From Saccopteryx bilineata (taxonomy: Eukaryota; Chordata; Mammalia; Chiroptera; Emballonuridae), in NCBI RefSeq assembly GCF_036850765.1, contig NC_089490.1:130848522-130912521 (forward strand): a stretch of 64,000 bases of DNA, given 5' to 3'. The notes beneath the pieces are model-generated. The model did no database searches and was not told the DNA's origin. It saw nothing but the letters and a program-made list of their open reading frames with translations. The number at the start of each line of letters is the position of its first letter. Positions within the stretch are counted from its first letter, which is position 1. Position numbers and translations under genes: made by a program. This document shows positions 22,511 through 33,824 of this stretch, in pieces.

Positions 22511-22619
22511 ATGGATTCACCAGCTGGCGCTCAAAGCCGCCTGCCCTGCCTCGCGTTGCTGCTGCTGCTGCTGCCGCCGCTTCCGGCGGACTCCCGGCTC
22601 GCCGCCCCCGCCCCCGCAG
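22511..22619 (+). CDS. ADAMTS2: ADAMTS2 coding exon 1 (signal peptide)
   Basis: ADAMTS2 is a secreted zinc metalloproteinase that removes the N-propeptide of fibrillar procollagens, mainly types I, II and III. This exon encodes residues 1-36 plus one base of codon 37. It opens MDSPAGAQSRLPCLALLLLL, close to the human ADAMTS2 start (MDPPAG), with a leucine-rich hydrophobic core at about residues 14-21: a typical signal peptide. The start is chosen for its strong context, GCTGCCATGG, and its match to the family N-terminus. The exon ends CAG|GTAGGT, a good donor, in phase 1. The leucine/proline run is encoded partly by CTG repeats and looks shorter than the human one as I recall it. The identification rests mainly on exon 2. 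Confidence 0.9.
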
Positions 22620-23528
22620 GTAGGTGCGGCCCGCCCCCAGCCCCGCGACCCCCATTGGTCGGCACCGCCCCGCGCGCCTAGCCCCCTCCCCAGGCGCGTC
22701 CAGCGGGACTTGGGCAAACTCTGAGCACCCCGATCCGGGCCAAGTTGGCCAACTTTGGGCCGGGTTGGTCGTGCAGGGGGCGCCCCCAAGGCGAATCCTG
22801 GCGCCTCAGGCCATGGGGAGCTTCGGAACCCTCGCGGCTCTTCGGATGCTGAGCGTGGAGGTGAAGAGCCAGGAAAGTCCCTCGGCGAAGCGCGCAGAGC
22901 CGGCCCCAGTGGGTCCAGGGGAATCAGAGCCAGACGGCGCCCGGGCTGGCGTCCGGGGATGATCGGAGGAGCCGAGTGCCGAGCGCGACTCCTGGGGCCC
23001 TGAGGATTGCTTCGGGCACCTTAAGGGGATCCCCGAAGATCCAAGGGACTCTGCTCCACCCCTCCGGGGACGGGGGACCGGCAGCGGGCTGTGCGGAAGC
23101 TGGACAGGGAGGACAGGCCGCCCGTGGTCGGGGGAACCGAGTCCTCGCCGCCCCAGGGGCCACTGTGGGATATAGGCGCACAGATAGAAGGCCAACCGGG
23201 AGTCCTGCCAAAGATCGTAGGTTCATGGGGCGGGAGACATTCTGACGTGGCGGTCCCCTGGGGAACTGTGAGGAGCCCTCGGAACCCCTGCCCAGAAGGG
23301 GGCAAAGGGCAGAGCTCTCGGCTTACAGGGTCCCAGAGTGGGACCGCCCCAGGGTGGCCGTGTTAAAGACCCTTCGCGTTTGGCGGGGAGATGCAGGCTA
23401 GTCTCTGGGAGGTTGCATGGAAGAATGCCCTTCCCTTTGCAGTGGGGGAGGGGTTGGGGGTTGCGGGGCTCATCGCGGGGCAGGGGGCTTCGAGGTCTCG
23501 GCGGTTCTAATGTTCCTTCCCATTGCAG
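22620..23528 (+). other. ADAMTS2 intron 1
   Basis: A 909-bp GC-rich intron with GTAGGT at the 5' end. At the 3' end it has TTCTAATGTTCCTTCCCATT followed by GCAG, that is, a plausible branch point and polypyrimidine stretch. No gene or repeat is seen inside. It falls in the CpG-rich island, so it may contribute to promoter function. Confidence 0.85.
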
Positions 23529-23926
23529 GCGGGCCCCTGGGGCACGCAGCGGAGAGCTTCCTCGCGGTGCCGGTGCGCACTGACGCCCAGGGCCGTTTGG
23601 TGTCTCACGTGGTGTCGGTGAAGACTGCCCAGTCTAGGGTTCGGGCCCGCAGGGATGCCCCGGTCCAGACTTCAGGCTTCCCTGGAGGCAACAAGGAGGA
23701 CCTTGGCGGCGGGCTACTTTTCTACAATGTCACTGTCTTCGGCCAAGACCTGCACCTAAGGCTGCAGCCCAACGCTCGCCTGGTGGCGCCCGGGGCCACC
23801 GTGGAGTGGCAGGGTGAGTCTGGCACTACCCGCGTGGAGCCCCTGCTTGGGACCTGCCTCTACACTGGAGACGTGGCTGGCCAGTCTGAAGCCTCCTCCG
23901 TGGTGCTCAGCAACTGCGACGGGCTG
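23529..23926 (+). CDS. ADAMTS2: ADAMTS2 exon 2 (N-terminal propeptide)
   Basis: The exon is 398 bp, completes codon 37 and encodes residues 38-169, ending in phase 0 at CTG|GTGAGT. It starts [20 protein letters not shown] and includes [10 protein letters not shown], an N-glycosylation sequon in FYNVTVF (Asn103), [17 protein letters not shown] and, near its end, [11 protein letters not shown]. These blocks match the reprolysin-type propeptide of ADAMTS2 more closely than its relatives ADAMTS3 and ADAMTS14. The two cysteines in GTCLY and SNCDG are likely to pair. A basic RVRARR lies at 73-78, but the family's furin cleavage site lies further on, in a later exon. The metalloproteinase, thrombospondin and C-terminal domains are encoded by exons beyond this window. 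The frame is open and the splice signals are intact, so the gene appears functional here. Confidence 0.95.
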
Positions 23927-24181
23927 GTGAGTAGGCACTTCTCCCTCTTTGCCCACACTCTTGCCTGAGCTTTGGAAGTGGGTTACCTGGCAGTCCCCTG
24001 GGAGGCCTGCCCTGAGGACCTTTTCTGCTTGGGGATGCAGGACATCAACAGAAGGGGTTGGCTGGACAAGTTACTTTGATGGCAGGACAGGGGTGATTTA
24101 TGCAGGAGGAGGGCCAGGGTCTCCAAATGTATGATCAAGTAGCCACGTCTCCTTTAGGCCTGCTTGCACAGGTCTTGGTCT

Positions 24182-24360
24182 GGCATCCAAGTGTGTGTAT
24201 ATCTCTGTAAGCGTGCGCACCTGTGTTTGGAACATCACTGTGTACGTCTGTGAGCATGTGAATGTGCCATTGTGTGTCTTGTTCTTGTGTGTTCATTTGT
24301 GTGTCAGTTGAATGTGTGATCCTGTACATTTTAGTATGTGTGATATGTGTGTGTGGGTCA
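24182..24360 (+). repeat. TG-rich imperfect simple-sequence tract
   Basis: Many interrupted TGTG runs begin about 255 bp past the exon 2 donor. Alternating purine-pyrimidine sequence of this kind can adopt Z-DNA. The frames across it are low complexity and not genes. Confidence 0.8.
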
Positions 24361-26699
24361 CATGTTTTGGCAATCGGTCTCCTTATTTCTGTGTGTACTG
24401 GTGGTGACAACTCCGGAGCAGGCAGTGGTGCTGAAATGCCCAGTTGTTCCTCTGCATCCTGGCTGACCAGGAGCCACTGATTTTTATGCAGTGGTTTCCT
24501 GTTGAACTTCAGCTGGTTATTTGAAAAGTCGGTTTTCTCTCTATTTTGAGCCAAGGAGAGCATTTGGAAATGCAGGCTCTGGTGCTCATGGGCAGTCCCT
24601 GAAAGACAGGAGAGAGGCTGAGAGGGCTCCCCTCCTGGAACTGCCGGGGCCACCCAGTGTGACTGGAGTCCTGGGAAGTCCTCCTACTTCAGGGGGCCCA
24701 GAGGGACCATGCCTTGGCATAAGGGCTTCGGAGAAAGCCTGAATCGATGCTCAGGGAGGAGGCTGACATTGGCGGTGCGCTGTCCAGCTTCCTGGGGACC
24801 TGGCACATGGTAGAAGCCACTGCAGTTTTCTATTTTGGATTGGTGTGCGGTGGTCAGGCTGGCTGTGCTGGCCAGACATCTAGGCCGCCCACCAAGGGCT
24901 CTGCTCTAATTGCAGCTCAGAAGACTCCTGCTCCAAGGGAGTAGTCACTTTCCCAGCCCTGCTTCCCCTGATCCCCTGTCCTCAGGCTCATCCTGCCAGC
25001 TGCAGAGCCAGCAATTACTCCAGAGCCCCACAACCACTGCTATTCTTTTTATGGAGACAGGAAACATCACTTGTTGCTTTGGAAAATCACTGCTTTTGGC
25101 TGGATTTAGTTAAAGCCTAGGCGTATTGCAAACGACTGTCAAAGTCCTTGGAAAAGTTGGGTTGACGTGGTGTAGCCCTCGATGCCTCTGAGGATGTCCC
25201 AGGCCTCACAGGTGTGTCTCATTGAACTCTGGAGGTGAATCACCTAAATGAAAGGAAGTGGGCGCTGGGAACTGGAGGGTGGGGTGGGTGGGCTGGGAAG
25301 AGGTGACACAGATGCAGCTTGTTGTCGGGCCAAGTCTCATGTACTAGTTAATTCCCAATGGGAAGCATTTTAGGGAGAGTTTGTATCATTCATTTATCTG
25401 TTCATTGTGATTCATTGTTCAACCAGCGCCTCTAGTGCCCTTGTCCACTGTGCTGGTTGGAGATGGGGCTGGCTCAGTCGTTGCCTGTCTGGGGCTCACA
25501 CACTCAGAGTAGCTGATGGTGGGCTGAGGGTCACTCTGGCTGCAGCCTGAGAGTGTGCTGCCGGGGCTAATTGAAGAATGCTTTGCCAGTGGGCAGCCAC
25601 GTAGGTTGGCAGTCCTAGCAGAGGGAAGAGGTCCCAGGTGTGCCATGGCCAGTTCAGGACAGGCAGGGCAAGATGTCAGGTATACTGGACACACACCAGC
25701 AGGGCTGGAAGAAGACTGGAGTTGGAAGAGGGGGTGGGGTCTCCCTGAATGGCCTTCAGTACTGTCTGTGAGGAATGGCCTGGAGACAATGGGATGGCAT
25801 CATAACTTCTTTTTTTTTCTTTTTGCCATGTGCATCTGTTCTGATTTTATACCAATTAATTTCTTAACCCTTAAAGTACCTCTGTGCATCACTGATCAGT
25901 CCAGGTGCTAAGGGCTTCATGCATCATTCTTCTGGTCCTCAACAGCAACCCTGCAGGGCAGGGTCCTCATGCCTGGTTTAGAGCTGAGCAGCTGAGTCTC
26001 AGCCCCTGATGACAGATGTCCGTCCTCTTTCGGTCCAGCCCCTTCTTCCATGGTGCACTCAATCCTGGAGGGCGAATGACACAGATGGGATGGCAGGGGC
26101 TATACTTGTGTGCACACCCCCTCAATAGCCTTCCCTGGCCAAGGGCACAGCATCCTCCCAGCAGCCCCAGCCCTGAACCAGCATGCCACTTGGAGCCCCT
26201 TCTGCTACAGCCCCATTTCTACAAGAACATTCTGCAGACTGAGCAAATAGGGTTCGGTGGACCCCAGTGTGGAAAAGGCTGTGCCTTGCGTTCAGCCTGG
26301 CAGATTCAGGGACCTGTAGGGCTCTTTGAGGATTTCTGTAATAAAGAAACTTCTTGAACTCTGTGAATCCAGCACTTCCTGCACAGATGGGACCAGGAGG
26401 CCCTGCTCTACAGAGCATGTGGAACTAGCTTTCCTGGAGGATGTGGAGAAACCATGGAGTAGGCTCAACAGGAACAGGTCTGGCAGCTCAAGTTTAGATA
26501 TTCCTACGTGAGACCTGCCTCTCCGAAGAGCCACAGAACCTTTCAGGCCTTTTGTCCTGCCCCTTGGATTGGGACATACATGTGCTCATCTGCTAGCCTG
26601 GCCCCTGGGTTTGTTTTTCTACATTAAAAGAAGGCAGTAGTAGCTTTGTTTACCACGGACAGCAGTCTCCTTATTTATTTAATATGAAGGGATTCTTCT

Positions 26700-27000
26700 G
26701 TAACTGTATTGGTCAGGATCTTCTCAGTTCCAAATGACAGAAAAACTCAAATTAGTTTAAACAAAAAAAGGAAGTGATCAGCTCACACAATGGCAAGTCT
26801 TCAGGCATGGCTGGATCCAGGTGCTCCTGCCAGATCATGAGGATTCCTGCAGCCTCTTGCCTCTGCTTTCCTGTGTGTTTGCTGGTTTTGTTCTCAGGTG
26901 GAATCCTTCTCAGTTGGGAAGTCAAGGGACCTCAGCAGCCAGGCTGACATCTTTTTCTGGTAATTCCACCTGAGACCTCAGCATCACACTGGCCAGGCTG
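26700..27000. repeat. Old dispersed repeat, family not named
   Basis: It starts CTGTATTGGTCAGGATCTTC, then AAACTCAAATTAGTTTAAAC and GGCATGGCTGGATCCAGGTG. I recognise it as a common mammalian interspersed repeat but cannot name the family. Similar pieces seem to recur near 40,310-40,450 and 45,245-45,510. Confidence 0.45.
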
Positions 27001-27459
27001 GGGTCAAATGCTCTCATGAGAATCAAGGACATAGGGTTTACAGAACTTCATAAATGGAGAGTATAAGAGGTGCTGCTCGCCCACATGCTGTGAGGTTGGG
27101 ACCCTGGGCCTGACCACATGCAAATTCTATTGGAGTCAGGTAGAGACAGAAAGTAAGAAATGCCAGGTGAAGACACGCTTCCTGAGACTTCATGCCCTTC
27201 ATTTTCAGAATTTGGAGAAATGGGGAGACTGTCCAGGTTCTCCCGCAGGCATTCGACACATCAAGTGTGATACCTACTGGGAAGGGTTTAAGACTGCCTC
27301 TTCATGATGCATGGCGAAACACTGCTTAGCAAAGGAGTCTTGTATATCACGTTGCTATGGAAGACTTTTTGAGTACTAACTGGGCCACAGGACAGGTGTG
27401 CTGATCTCATATCATCCTCACAGGCTCATTAAACAGCCAAGGAGAGGCTGTCAGGTAAA

Positions 27460-27665
27460 AAGTAATAATAGTATATCACAGGTCACGTGCTCCCAGACCC
27501 TAACAATGCACATCTTGTTTAATCCTCACTGCACCCCGTGGCCGATGTCTGATATGGTCTCTATTCTACAGACCAGTAAGCTGAGGCTCCAGAACTAAGA
27601 CAGCTTGCTTCAAGCTTCACAGCCCGTATTTGAAAGCATGTCTCCGAGACTATGCTTGCTACATT
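27460..27665 (-). repeat. MIR SINE remnant, antisense
   Basis: Reversed MIR order on the + strand: TTTAATCCTCACTGCACCCC, GGTCTCTATTCTACAGACCA, AAGCTGAGGCTCCAGAACTA, then CTTCACAGCCCGTATTTG. It is highly diverged. Confidence 0.6.
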
Positions 27666-27709
27666 GTATTGCCTTTTTTCTTTGCACACCAACAAAAAGT
27701 ATAAAAATG

Positions 27710-27845
27710 AAGTAATGTACTTTTTGGCCCTGGCTGGTTGGCTCAGTGGTCGAGCGTCTTCCCAGCATGTGGAAGTCACGGGTTTGATTCCCAGTCAGGG
27801 CACACAGGAGAGGTGTCTATCTGCTTCTCCACCTCTCCCCATCTC

Positions 27846-27885
<40 letters not shown>

Positions 27886-28142
27886 CGCCTCCCCTCCTGC
27901 AGTCATTGCTCAATTAGAGCAAGTTGGCCCCAAGCCCTGAGGATGGTTCCATGGCCTTCACCTCAGGTGCTAAAAAATGGCTCCAGTTGCAGTGGAGCAA
28001 GGGCCCCAGATGGGCAGAGCATCATTCCCTAGTGGGCTTGCCGGGTGGATCCTGGTCTGGGCACATGTGGGAGTCTGTCTCTGCCTCCCCATCCTCTCGC
28101 TAAAATAAAAAAAGAAAAAAAAAAAAAGAAATGCACTTCTTT
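27710..28142 (+). mobile_element. tRNA-derived bat SINE (about 400-bp type)
   Basis: The body is about 27726-28126. It starts CCCTGGCTGGTTGGCTCAGT and has a B-box-like GGTTTGATTCC, a pure CT run at about 27848-27882 and an A-rich tail. The likely target duplication is AAGTAATGTACTTTTT (27710-27725) and AAGAAATGCACTTCTT (28127-28142), 13 of 16 matching, so this is an older insertion. Confidence 0.85.
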
Positions 28143-28692
28143 GAGACATGTCTGTCTTTCCTTTTTGACTTGTGGAGGCCTTCTAAGTTAGGGGTGTTGA
28201 CGATGGTCAGTGTGAGTGAGCGGGAGCAGGCTTAGTGGCCAAGGTGCTGATGCACCGCTAACCTGCTCCCGATTCCTTGCGGGCAGGCAGCCTGAGTCCT
28301 CACGGCTGGGGAACGGCAGTGGGGAGACCAGTAGGATGGAATCACTCTGCCCCACCTTTATACCCACTCAGGGCAGCTCTGGGGACTACTCCAGCCTAAT
28401 ATATCTGGCAGGACAGGGCCAGTGTGGAAGCCTCTGAGGGTTGGGCAGTGGAAGGATCTAGCCTCAGAAGTCTTTCCCACTCTGGAGCCTGAGGAGGGTT
28501 GTGTACACCTCCACAATTCTGTGATGTGGAGGCCCCATTGTATAGCCGAGATTCAGAAAGTCTGATGCCTTGTGTGCTGGGGCTCCCCTGCTGGGCTGCC
28601 GCCCTGGCCCGGCACCCTCTTTGTCCAGTCTTACTGGATATTAAGAGCCACTAAAGGCTACAGAGAGCAGTCATTCACTGGCCTAAGGAACC

Positions 28693-29037
28693 AAGATGAG
28701 TTTTTGTTTTATTTTTGTTTTCTAAGTGAGAAGAGGGGAGATAGGGAGACAGACTTCCGCATGTACCCTAACTGGGATCCACCCAGCAGCCCCCATCTGG
28801 GGCCAATGCTCAAATCAAACAAGCTATCCTCAGTGCCAGAGGCTGACACTAGAACCAACTGAGCTCTTCTCAGCCACTGGCTGTGAGAGGAGAAGGGAGA
28901 GAGATGGGAGAGGAAGGGGAAGAGAAGCAGATGGTCTCATGTGGGCCCTGACTGGTAACCAAACCCAGGATGTCCGTACTCGGGGCCAATGCTCTGTCCA
29001 CTGAGCCAACCAGCCAGAGCCAAAATGAGTTTTATTT
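28693..29037 (-). mobile_element. tRNA-derived bat SINE variant, antisense
   Basis: The body is about 28706-29021. On the minus strand it begins GGCTCTGGCTGGTTGGCTCA and ends at a T-rich start on the + strand. The flanks AAGATGAGTTTTT (28693) and AAAATGAGTTTTA (29022) look like an aged target duplication. Its interior is more diverged than in the other copies. Confidence 0.75.
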
Positions 29038-30250
29038 TTCCTAATAATGCTGCTGCCTTTGAGACCACACACTGGGCTCCAGCTGGCTCGGGTGCCACAG
29101 TGGGGCCAGCAGGTGCAGCAGGCTCAGGCTGTGCAGTTGGGCTGTAGGATGTCTGGGACTTGCAGTTGCCCTTGTAGAGTCTTCCTTCTCCCATCCTGCC
29201 TTGAGAGGGCAATGAGATGGTCTCAGGCACACCAAAATGGGGCCATGGGAACTTCCAGGTTCCCTAGGTGTCGGGTCTCCTCAGGTTCAAGGGACGGAGG
29301 TACCTGCTTGACTCCCGCACTTGGCAATCAACACAGCTGCCCAGTGTGGTCTCAGTCTCCTCCATAGCTTATTACAATCCTTGTTTAAAACCCACTCAAT
29401 TTAAGTGACAAAAATGAGCTGACAGTAGATGAAACAAACAAGGGACATCATGGGCCCAGTTGTCCTTGGGATCTTAAAGAAGGCTATGGCATGCCAGGAT
29501 CCAAGGGCTTGGGGACAGTTTCAGAACATGCTCTGTGCCTTTCTGGTCTGTCACTCTCTGTGTTTGTGTCAGGATGGCCCTACCCATCTGGGGACCCCAG
29601 AAGCTCTGGCTTAATTTGTCTTCCATGGTAGCAGTCTCTCAGAAATGGAGAGCTCTTCCTTGTGGATGGTTCCTGCTCAAGTCCTAGAGAGGGCTCTCAT
29701 GGGCTCTGCGTTAAACCAGTTATAGTGATGTGGACCTGGCCCTAGTCTCTTGCCCATCGTTTGTGTTCAGAATGAGGATCAGATCCTCAAATTTTGGAAT
29801 GGATTGAAATTTCATTATAAAAGCAAGAGGAAAGACACATATGCCAGGCAGATAAAAATGGTTGCTGCCACACTCCACCTGGACTCGAGGCCCCTGTCTG
29901 GCCCAAATCTCCTGCAGACTTCCCTGCCCAGCTGTCTCTGGGGCTTCTTTCCTGGGTGACCCCATGCTTCTAAAATGGAATGCGAGTCTCTCCACTCTCA
30001 TTCAGACCTCACCCTTCACTTGGACCGAAATCCCAGAATCCTAGATGTCTCTGGAATTGATCCCATTTCCCAACTCTCCACCTTGCCTGACCTCAAGCCC
30101 TGTCTTTGACTACAGCTTCTCCTAACTGGTCTCTCTCCACTCACTCTTGCCACAGAGCAGCCAGACTGATTTTATAAACTATACATTAAATCATGTCCCT
30201 CCTTTGCTTAAGACTTTTCAGTGGTTCTTATTGCCCTTAAAAGAAATCCT

Positions 30251-30799
30251 CCTGGCCCGTTGGCTCAGTGGTAGAGTGTCAGCCAGTTGTGTAGATGCCC
30301 CAGGTTCAATTCCCAGTCAGGACACACAAAAAAAGTGACCATCTACTTCTCTACCTCTCTGCTTCCTCTCCTCTCCTCTCCTCTCCTCTCCCCTCCCCTC
30401 CTCTCCTCTCCTCTCCTCTCCTCTCCTCTCCCCTCCCCTCCCCTCCCCTCCCCTCCCCTCCCCTCCCCTCCCCTCCCCTCCCCTCCCCTCCCCTCCCCTC
30501 CCCTCCTCTCCTCTCCTCTCCTCTCTTCTCCTCCCTTCCCTTTGCCTCCCCTCCTCTCTCTCTCTCTCCCCCCCCAGCCATGGCTCAAATGGTTTAAGCA
30601 AGATGGTTCCCCGGTGCTGAGGATGACTCCATGGACTCCCCTCAGGCCCTGAAATAGCTCGGTTGCTGAGCAACAGAGAAGCTGCCCCAGAGAGGCAGAG
30701 CATCACCCAATAAAGGGCTTGCTGGGTGGATCCTGGTTAGGGCACATGTGGAAGTCTGTTTCTCTGCCTCCCCACCTCTCACTTAATAAAAAAAAAAAA
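30251..30799 (+). mobile_element. tRNA-derived bat SINE enlarged by an internal microsatellite
   Basis: It starts CCTGGCCCGTTGGCTCAGTG, has a B-box-like GGTTCAATTCC, and ends at an A-rich run near 30,790. At about 550 bp it is longer than the 380-400 bp of its relatives, because its CT-rich middle has grown (see 30361-30545). I could not settle a target duplication. Confidence 0.85.
30361..30545 (+). repeat. CCTCT/CCCCT pentanucleotide microsatellite
   Basis: More than 30 tandem pentamers alternate between blocks of CTCCT and CCCCT. They occupy the normally short CT-rich segment of the SINE. The strand-specific frames (proline/serine/leucine or glycine/arginine/glutamate) are low complexity. 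Confidence 0.95.
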
Positions 30800-31604
30800 T
30801 TTAAACCTGTCCCGAAAGAATCCAAACCCTCTGACATGCCATTCAAAGTCCTTCATGACCTGGCCCAGTGGTCTCTAGTCTTATTTGTGACTCTGTCTCC
30901 CTCATGCCTGTGCTCCAGTCACCCTGAGCTTTTAGTTCCTCCAACGCTGGACACTCTCATCTCAGGCCTGTGCACAGGCTGCACCCTCACCTGGATCACT
31001 CTTACCCCTCTATCCTTACCTCGCTTGCTTCTTAGGTCTCAGCTAACTGGCACTTTATCCAGGACACTGCCCTGAACACGCACATACCATATTGTATCCT
31101 GTACTTCTTGATAACTTGTGCCATGGGGGACTTGTACCTGGCTAGTCCACAGGAACCAGCTCAGGCTGGCAAAACTCATCTGTGAGCCAGGATATGTGAG
31201 TGCTTGGGGGTGGGGAATGGGTGGCCAGAAGCCAGTTCAGGCACGAGTGGGAGAACCATGGCCGAGACTCTGTGCCCCCAGTGCCCAGGGCTGACTTGCT
31301 GTGAGGACCACGAGTGCCTCAGGCAGCTCCAGCCAAGGAGTCACTGAGGGGCTCGTTTGCCCTGAGCCACTGGGATGCTCAGCAGGAAGGCTGGCTTTGG
31401 TGCATGATGGCCTGAGCTATGCCTGTGGCCTCCTACTCTGCTCTCTGAGATCTATAGGGGCAGTTGTGTGGGGGGCCTCTCCTGGGACCCTGGGTCTGTA
31501 TGAGCAGGCAGACAGTCCTTCGTTATCCCCACTGCCCCCTGCTCAGGCAGCTGGGGGTAGGGGTTGTCTGTGCCCACGAGAACACACAAGGCTGCAGGGC
31601 ATAT

Positions 31605-31935
31605 GGAAACATGTGTGCATGTTTGTACATCTATACATGGGTATATGTATGTAAAAATGTGTGTATGCTGGTGAATGTACACATAAACATGTACATGTAC
31701 TTGCATATCTCTATGTGGGACATGTGACTGTGCACATGAGTTCACATGTGGGTGTCTGCATGTGAGTGTGCATTTGAATGAGTGTGTGAGTGTGTGCGTG
31801 TGTGGGCACGTGTGTCTTGTGTAGCATGTGTGTGGGCATGTGTGTCTTGTGTAGATGTACATGTGTGTGCATGTGAATGAGCATGTGCATTCTCATGTGA
31901 GTGGTATGTGTGTGCATGCATGTGTGTGGTCTTGG
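31605..31935 (+). repeat. Long TG-rich imperfect tract
   Basis: Mixed ATGTG, GTGTG and CATGTG runs span about 330 bp. One tandem duplication of about 30 bp is visible at 31,802-31,860 (GTGTCTTGTGTAG occurs twice). The antisense frames rich in His-Thr are artefacts. Confidence 0.85.
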
Positions 31936-32964
31936 TAGGGGTTTCCTGCAGGGGAGGGGACTGAGAAGGAGTGGAGGTACTGAAGGGAGAGGAAGACCCT
32001 AGACTTCTGAATCTGTCCATGGCAGATGCTCTGAAATGGGGTGGGGGGGGGCAGGTAGGAGCCTCTGGCTTTGCTGTGTATGCTTCACATTATTCACATT
32101 AAATGTCAGCTGTCCACGGGGTCTGCGGTGCGATCATTAATATGGAGAAGTTACTACCAAGCCTGGAGCCAGCTCCTGGGTCCCGTCCATGAATTTCAAT
32201 TATGCTGCACGTCTGCTCCAGGTCTGCGGGTCGGAACACTTCCTCTTGGAGGCAGAGGAAATTCTGGCATGCACGCAGTGCTCTAGGCCCCAGGCAGGCT
32301 TGGTGCTACCGACTTGGCCCTGCATACATCAGAGATTAACGTGGGGAGCAGCAGACTTCGTGCAGGCTGGGGACTGGAGGGTCTCACTGTCGGCTCCATC
32401 CCACACAGCTGGATGACCTGGACAAGGGCTACACCTCCCAGTAGACCAGTTGTGAAGGGGATATCTATCCATCCACACCCACATCCGGGGATGTTGGAAA
32501 GATGAGTGCATGACAAGCCCTTGGCCCAGGTCACGGTTTGGGAAATGTTGGCTGTTTCTGTATTTCTTTGAATCTACGGTGTCATCAGGGATAGGACATA
32601 CCAAGAAAGAAGGTGTACACCAGTTAAAAATCTTGCCCAGCACCTTAGCCACAGCCCTACTAGGTGTTGCAGCGGCCACCCTGCCCCTAGTTGCCGGGAA
32701 TGGTGGCTTGCTTCTCCCACCTCATTTGCTTTACTAAGTTAGCATGTGACTGGCTTCATCCACATCTGGGTGTCTTCCTCTCTTTGGTGAAGTAGAGGGT
32801 CATGGTCATTCCTCCAGGGACATTCCTCACTGATCCAAAACCACATACACTGTGCCTTCTTGTATGTATATTTTGCTACTCACAGTGTGACTTATGTTTT
32901 AAGTCTTTCTTTTTATTTAGAAATTAAATTAAAAGGGTGACATTAGTCCATAAGAATACATAAA

Positions 32965-33397
32965 GTATTGATTACAGCCCTGGCTGGTTGACTCAGCGGT
33001 ACAGTGTTGGCTCAGCATGTGGATATACCAGGTTCGATTCTGGTCAGGGCACACAGGAGAAGCTCCCATCTGCTTCTCCACTCCTCCCCCTCTCACTTTT
33101 CTCTCTCCCACTTTCTCTCTTTCCCTTCTCCTCTCACTCTCCCCCTCCTGCAGCCATGGCTAGATTGGAGTAAGTTGGCCCCAGGCCCTGAAGATGGCTC
33201 CCTGTCCTCTGCCTCAGGAACTAAGAAGAGCTCTGTTGCTAAGCAACGGAGCAACGCCCCAGATGGGCAGAGCATCACCCCCTATTGGGCTTGCCAGGTG
33301 GATCCTGGTTGGGGCACACACAGGAATCTGTCTCTTTGCTTGTCCCTCCTCTCACTGAATTAAATAAATAAATAAATAAATAATGTATTGATTACAG
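32965..33397 (+). mobile_element. tRNA-derived bat SINE (about 400-bp type) with perfect TSD
   Basis: The body is 32978-33384. It begins CCCTGGCTGGTTGACTCAGC, has the B-box-like GGTTCGATTCT at 33031-33041, and ends in an AAAT-repeat tail. The target duplication GTATTGATTACAG is identical at 32965-32977 and 33385-33397. Confidence 0.93.
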
Positions 33398-33589
33398 GCT
33401 CAAGTCATAGTATTTTGGATATATGGGGTTAAATAAGATATATTGCTGGGATAATTTCACCTACTTTCTTTTTTTTTAACGTGGCAGCATATGAAGTTGG
33501 ATGTCTTATTTCTATGGGGCAGAGCTGCTTTGAAACATCTGGCTCTTATTCTTCTGCATAATTTTGCTGCCTGGTCACATCTGTTTATT

Positions 33590-33777
33590 CTTTCAGTTGA
33601 GTTTTAGAATTGTTTTGCCAGGTTAAAAAGATCCCTTGTGAATTTGATTGACATTAAATTAAACTTAGAAACCAATTAAAGCAAGAATTGACATAATTTA
33701 CAGCATTTGCTGGGAACATGATGTTTCTCAAATTGATTTAATTCTGTTTGGATGCTGCTCACTGAAGTATTACACAT

Positions 33778-33824
<47 letters not shown>

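Larger units (their letters stand above)
22040..23600. promoter_or_regulatory. CpG-rich island over the ADAMTS2 promoter, exon 1 and intron 1
   Basis: CpG dinucleotides and G/C runs become dense from about 22,040 and stay so through exon 1, intron 1 and the start of exon 2. This contrasts with the CpG-poor flanks. It is the usual setting of a broad, TATA-less mammalian promoter. Limits are judged by eye. Open chromatin and low methylation are inferred, not shown. Confidence 0.7.
30060..31090 (-). repeat. L2 LINE remnant, antisense, split by a SINE
   Basis: The left piece, about 30,060-30,240, contains CTGACCTCAAGCCCTGTC and ACTTTTCAGTGGTTCTTATT. The right piece, about 30,800-31,090, contains AAAGTCCTTCATGACCTGGC, TCCAGTCACCCTGAGC and TTAGGTCTCAGCTAACTGGC. 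Together they follow antisense L2 order. The SINE at 30251-30799 lies between them and is younger. Confidence 0.6.

Noticed and set aside
21976..22724. Long frames of 175-215 codons across the promoter and exon 1
   Set aside because: They are chance open frames in CpG-rich DNA, out of frame with the supported ADAMTS2 exon and rich in Pro/Arg/Ala.
30295..30706. Several 76-129 codon frames of Pro/Ser/Leu or Gly/Arg/Glu repeats
   Set aside because: They are translations of the pentanucleotide microsatellite inside a SINE.
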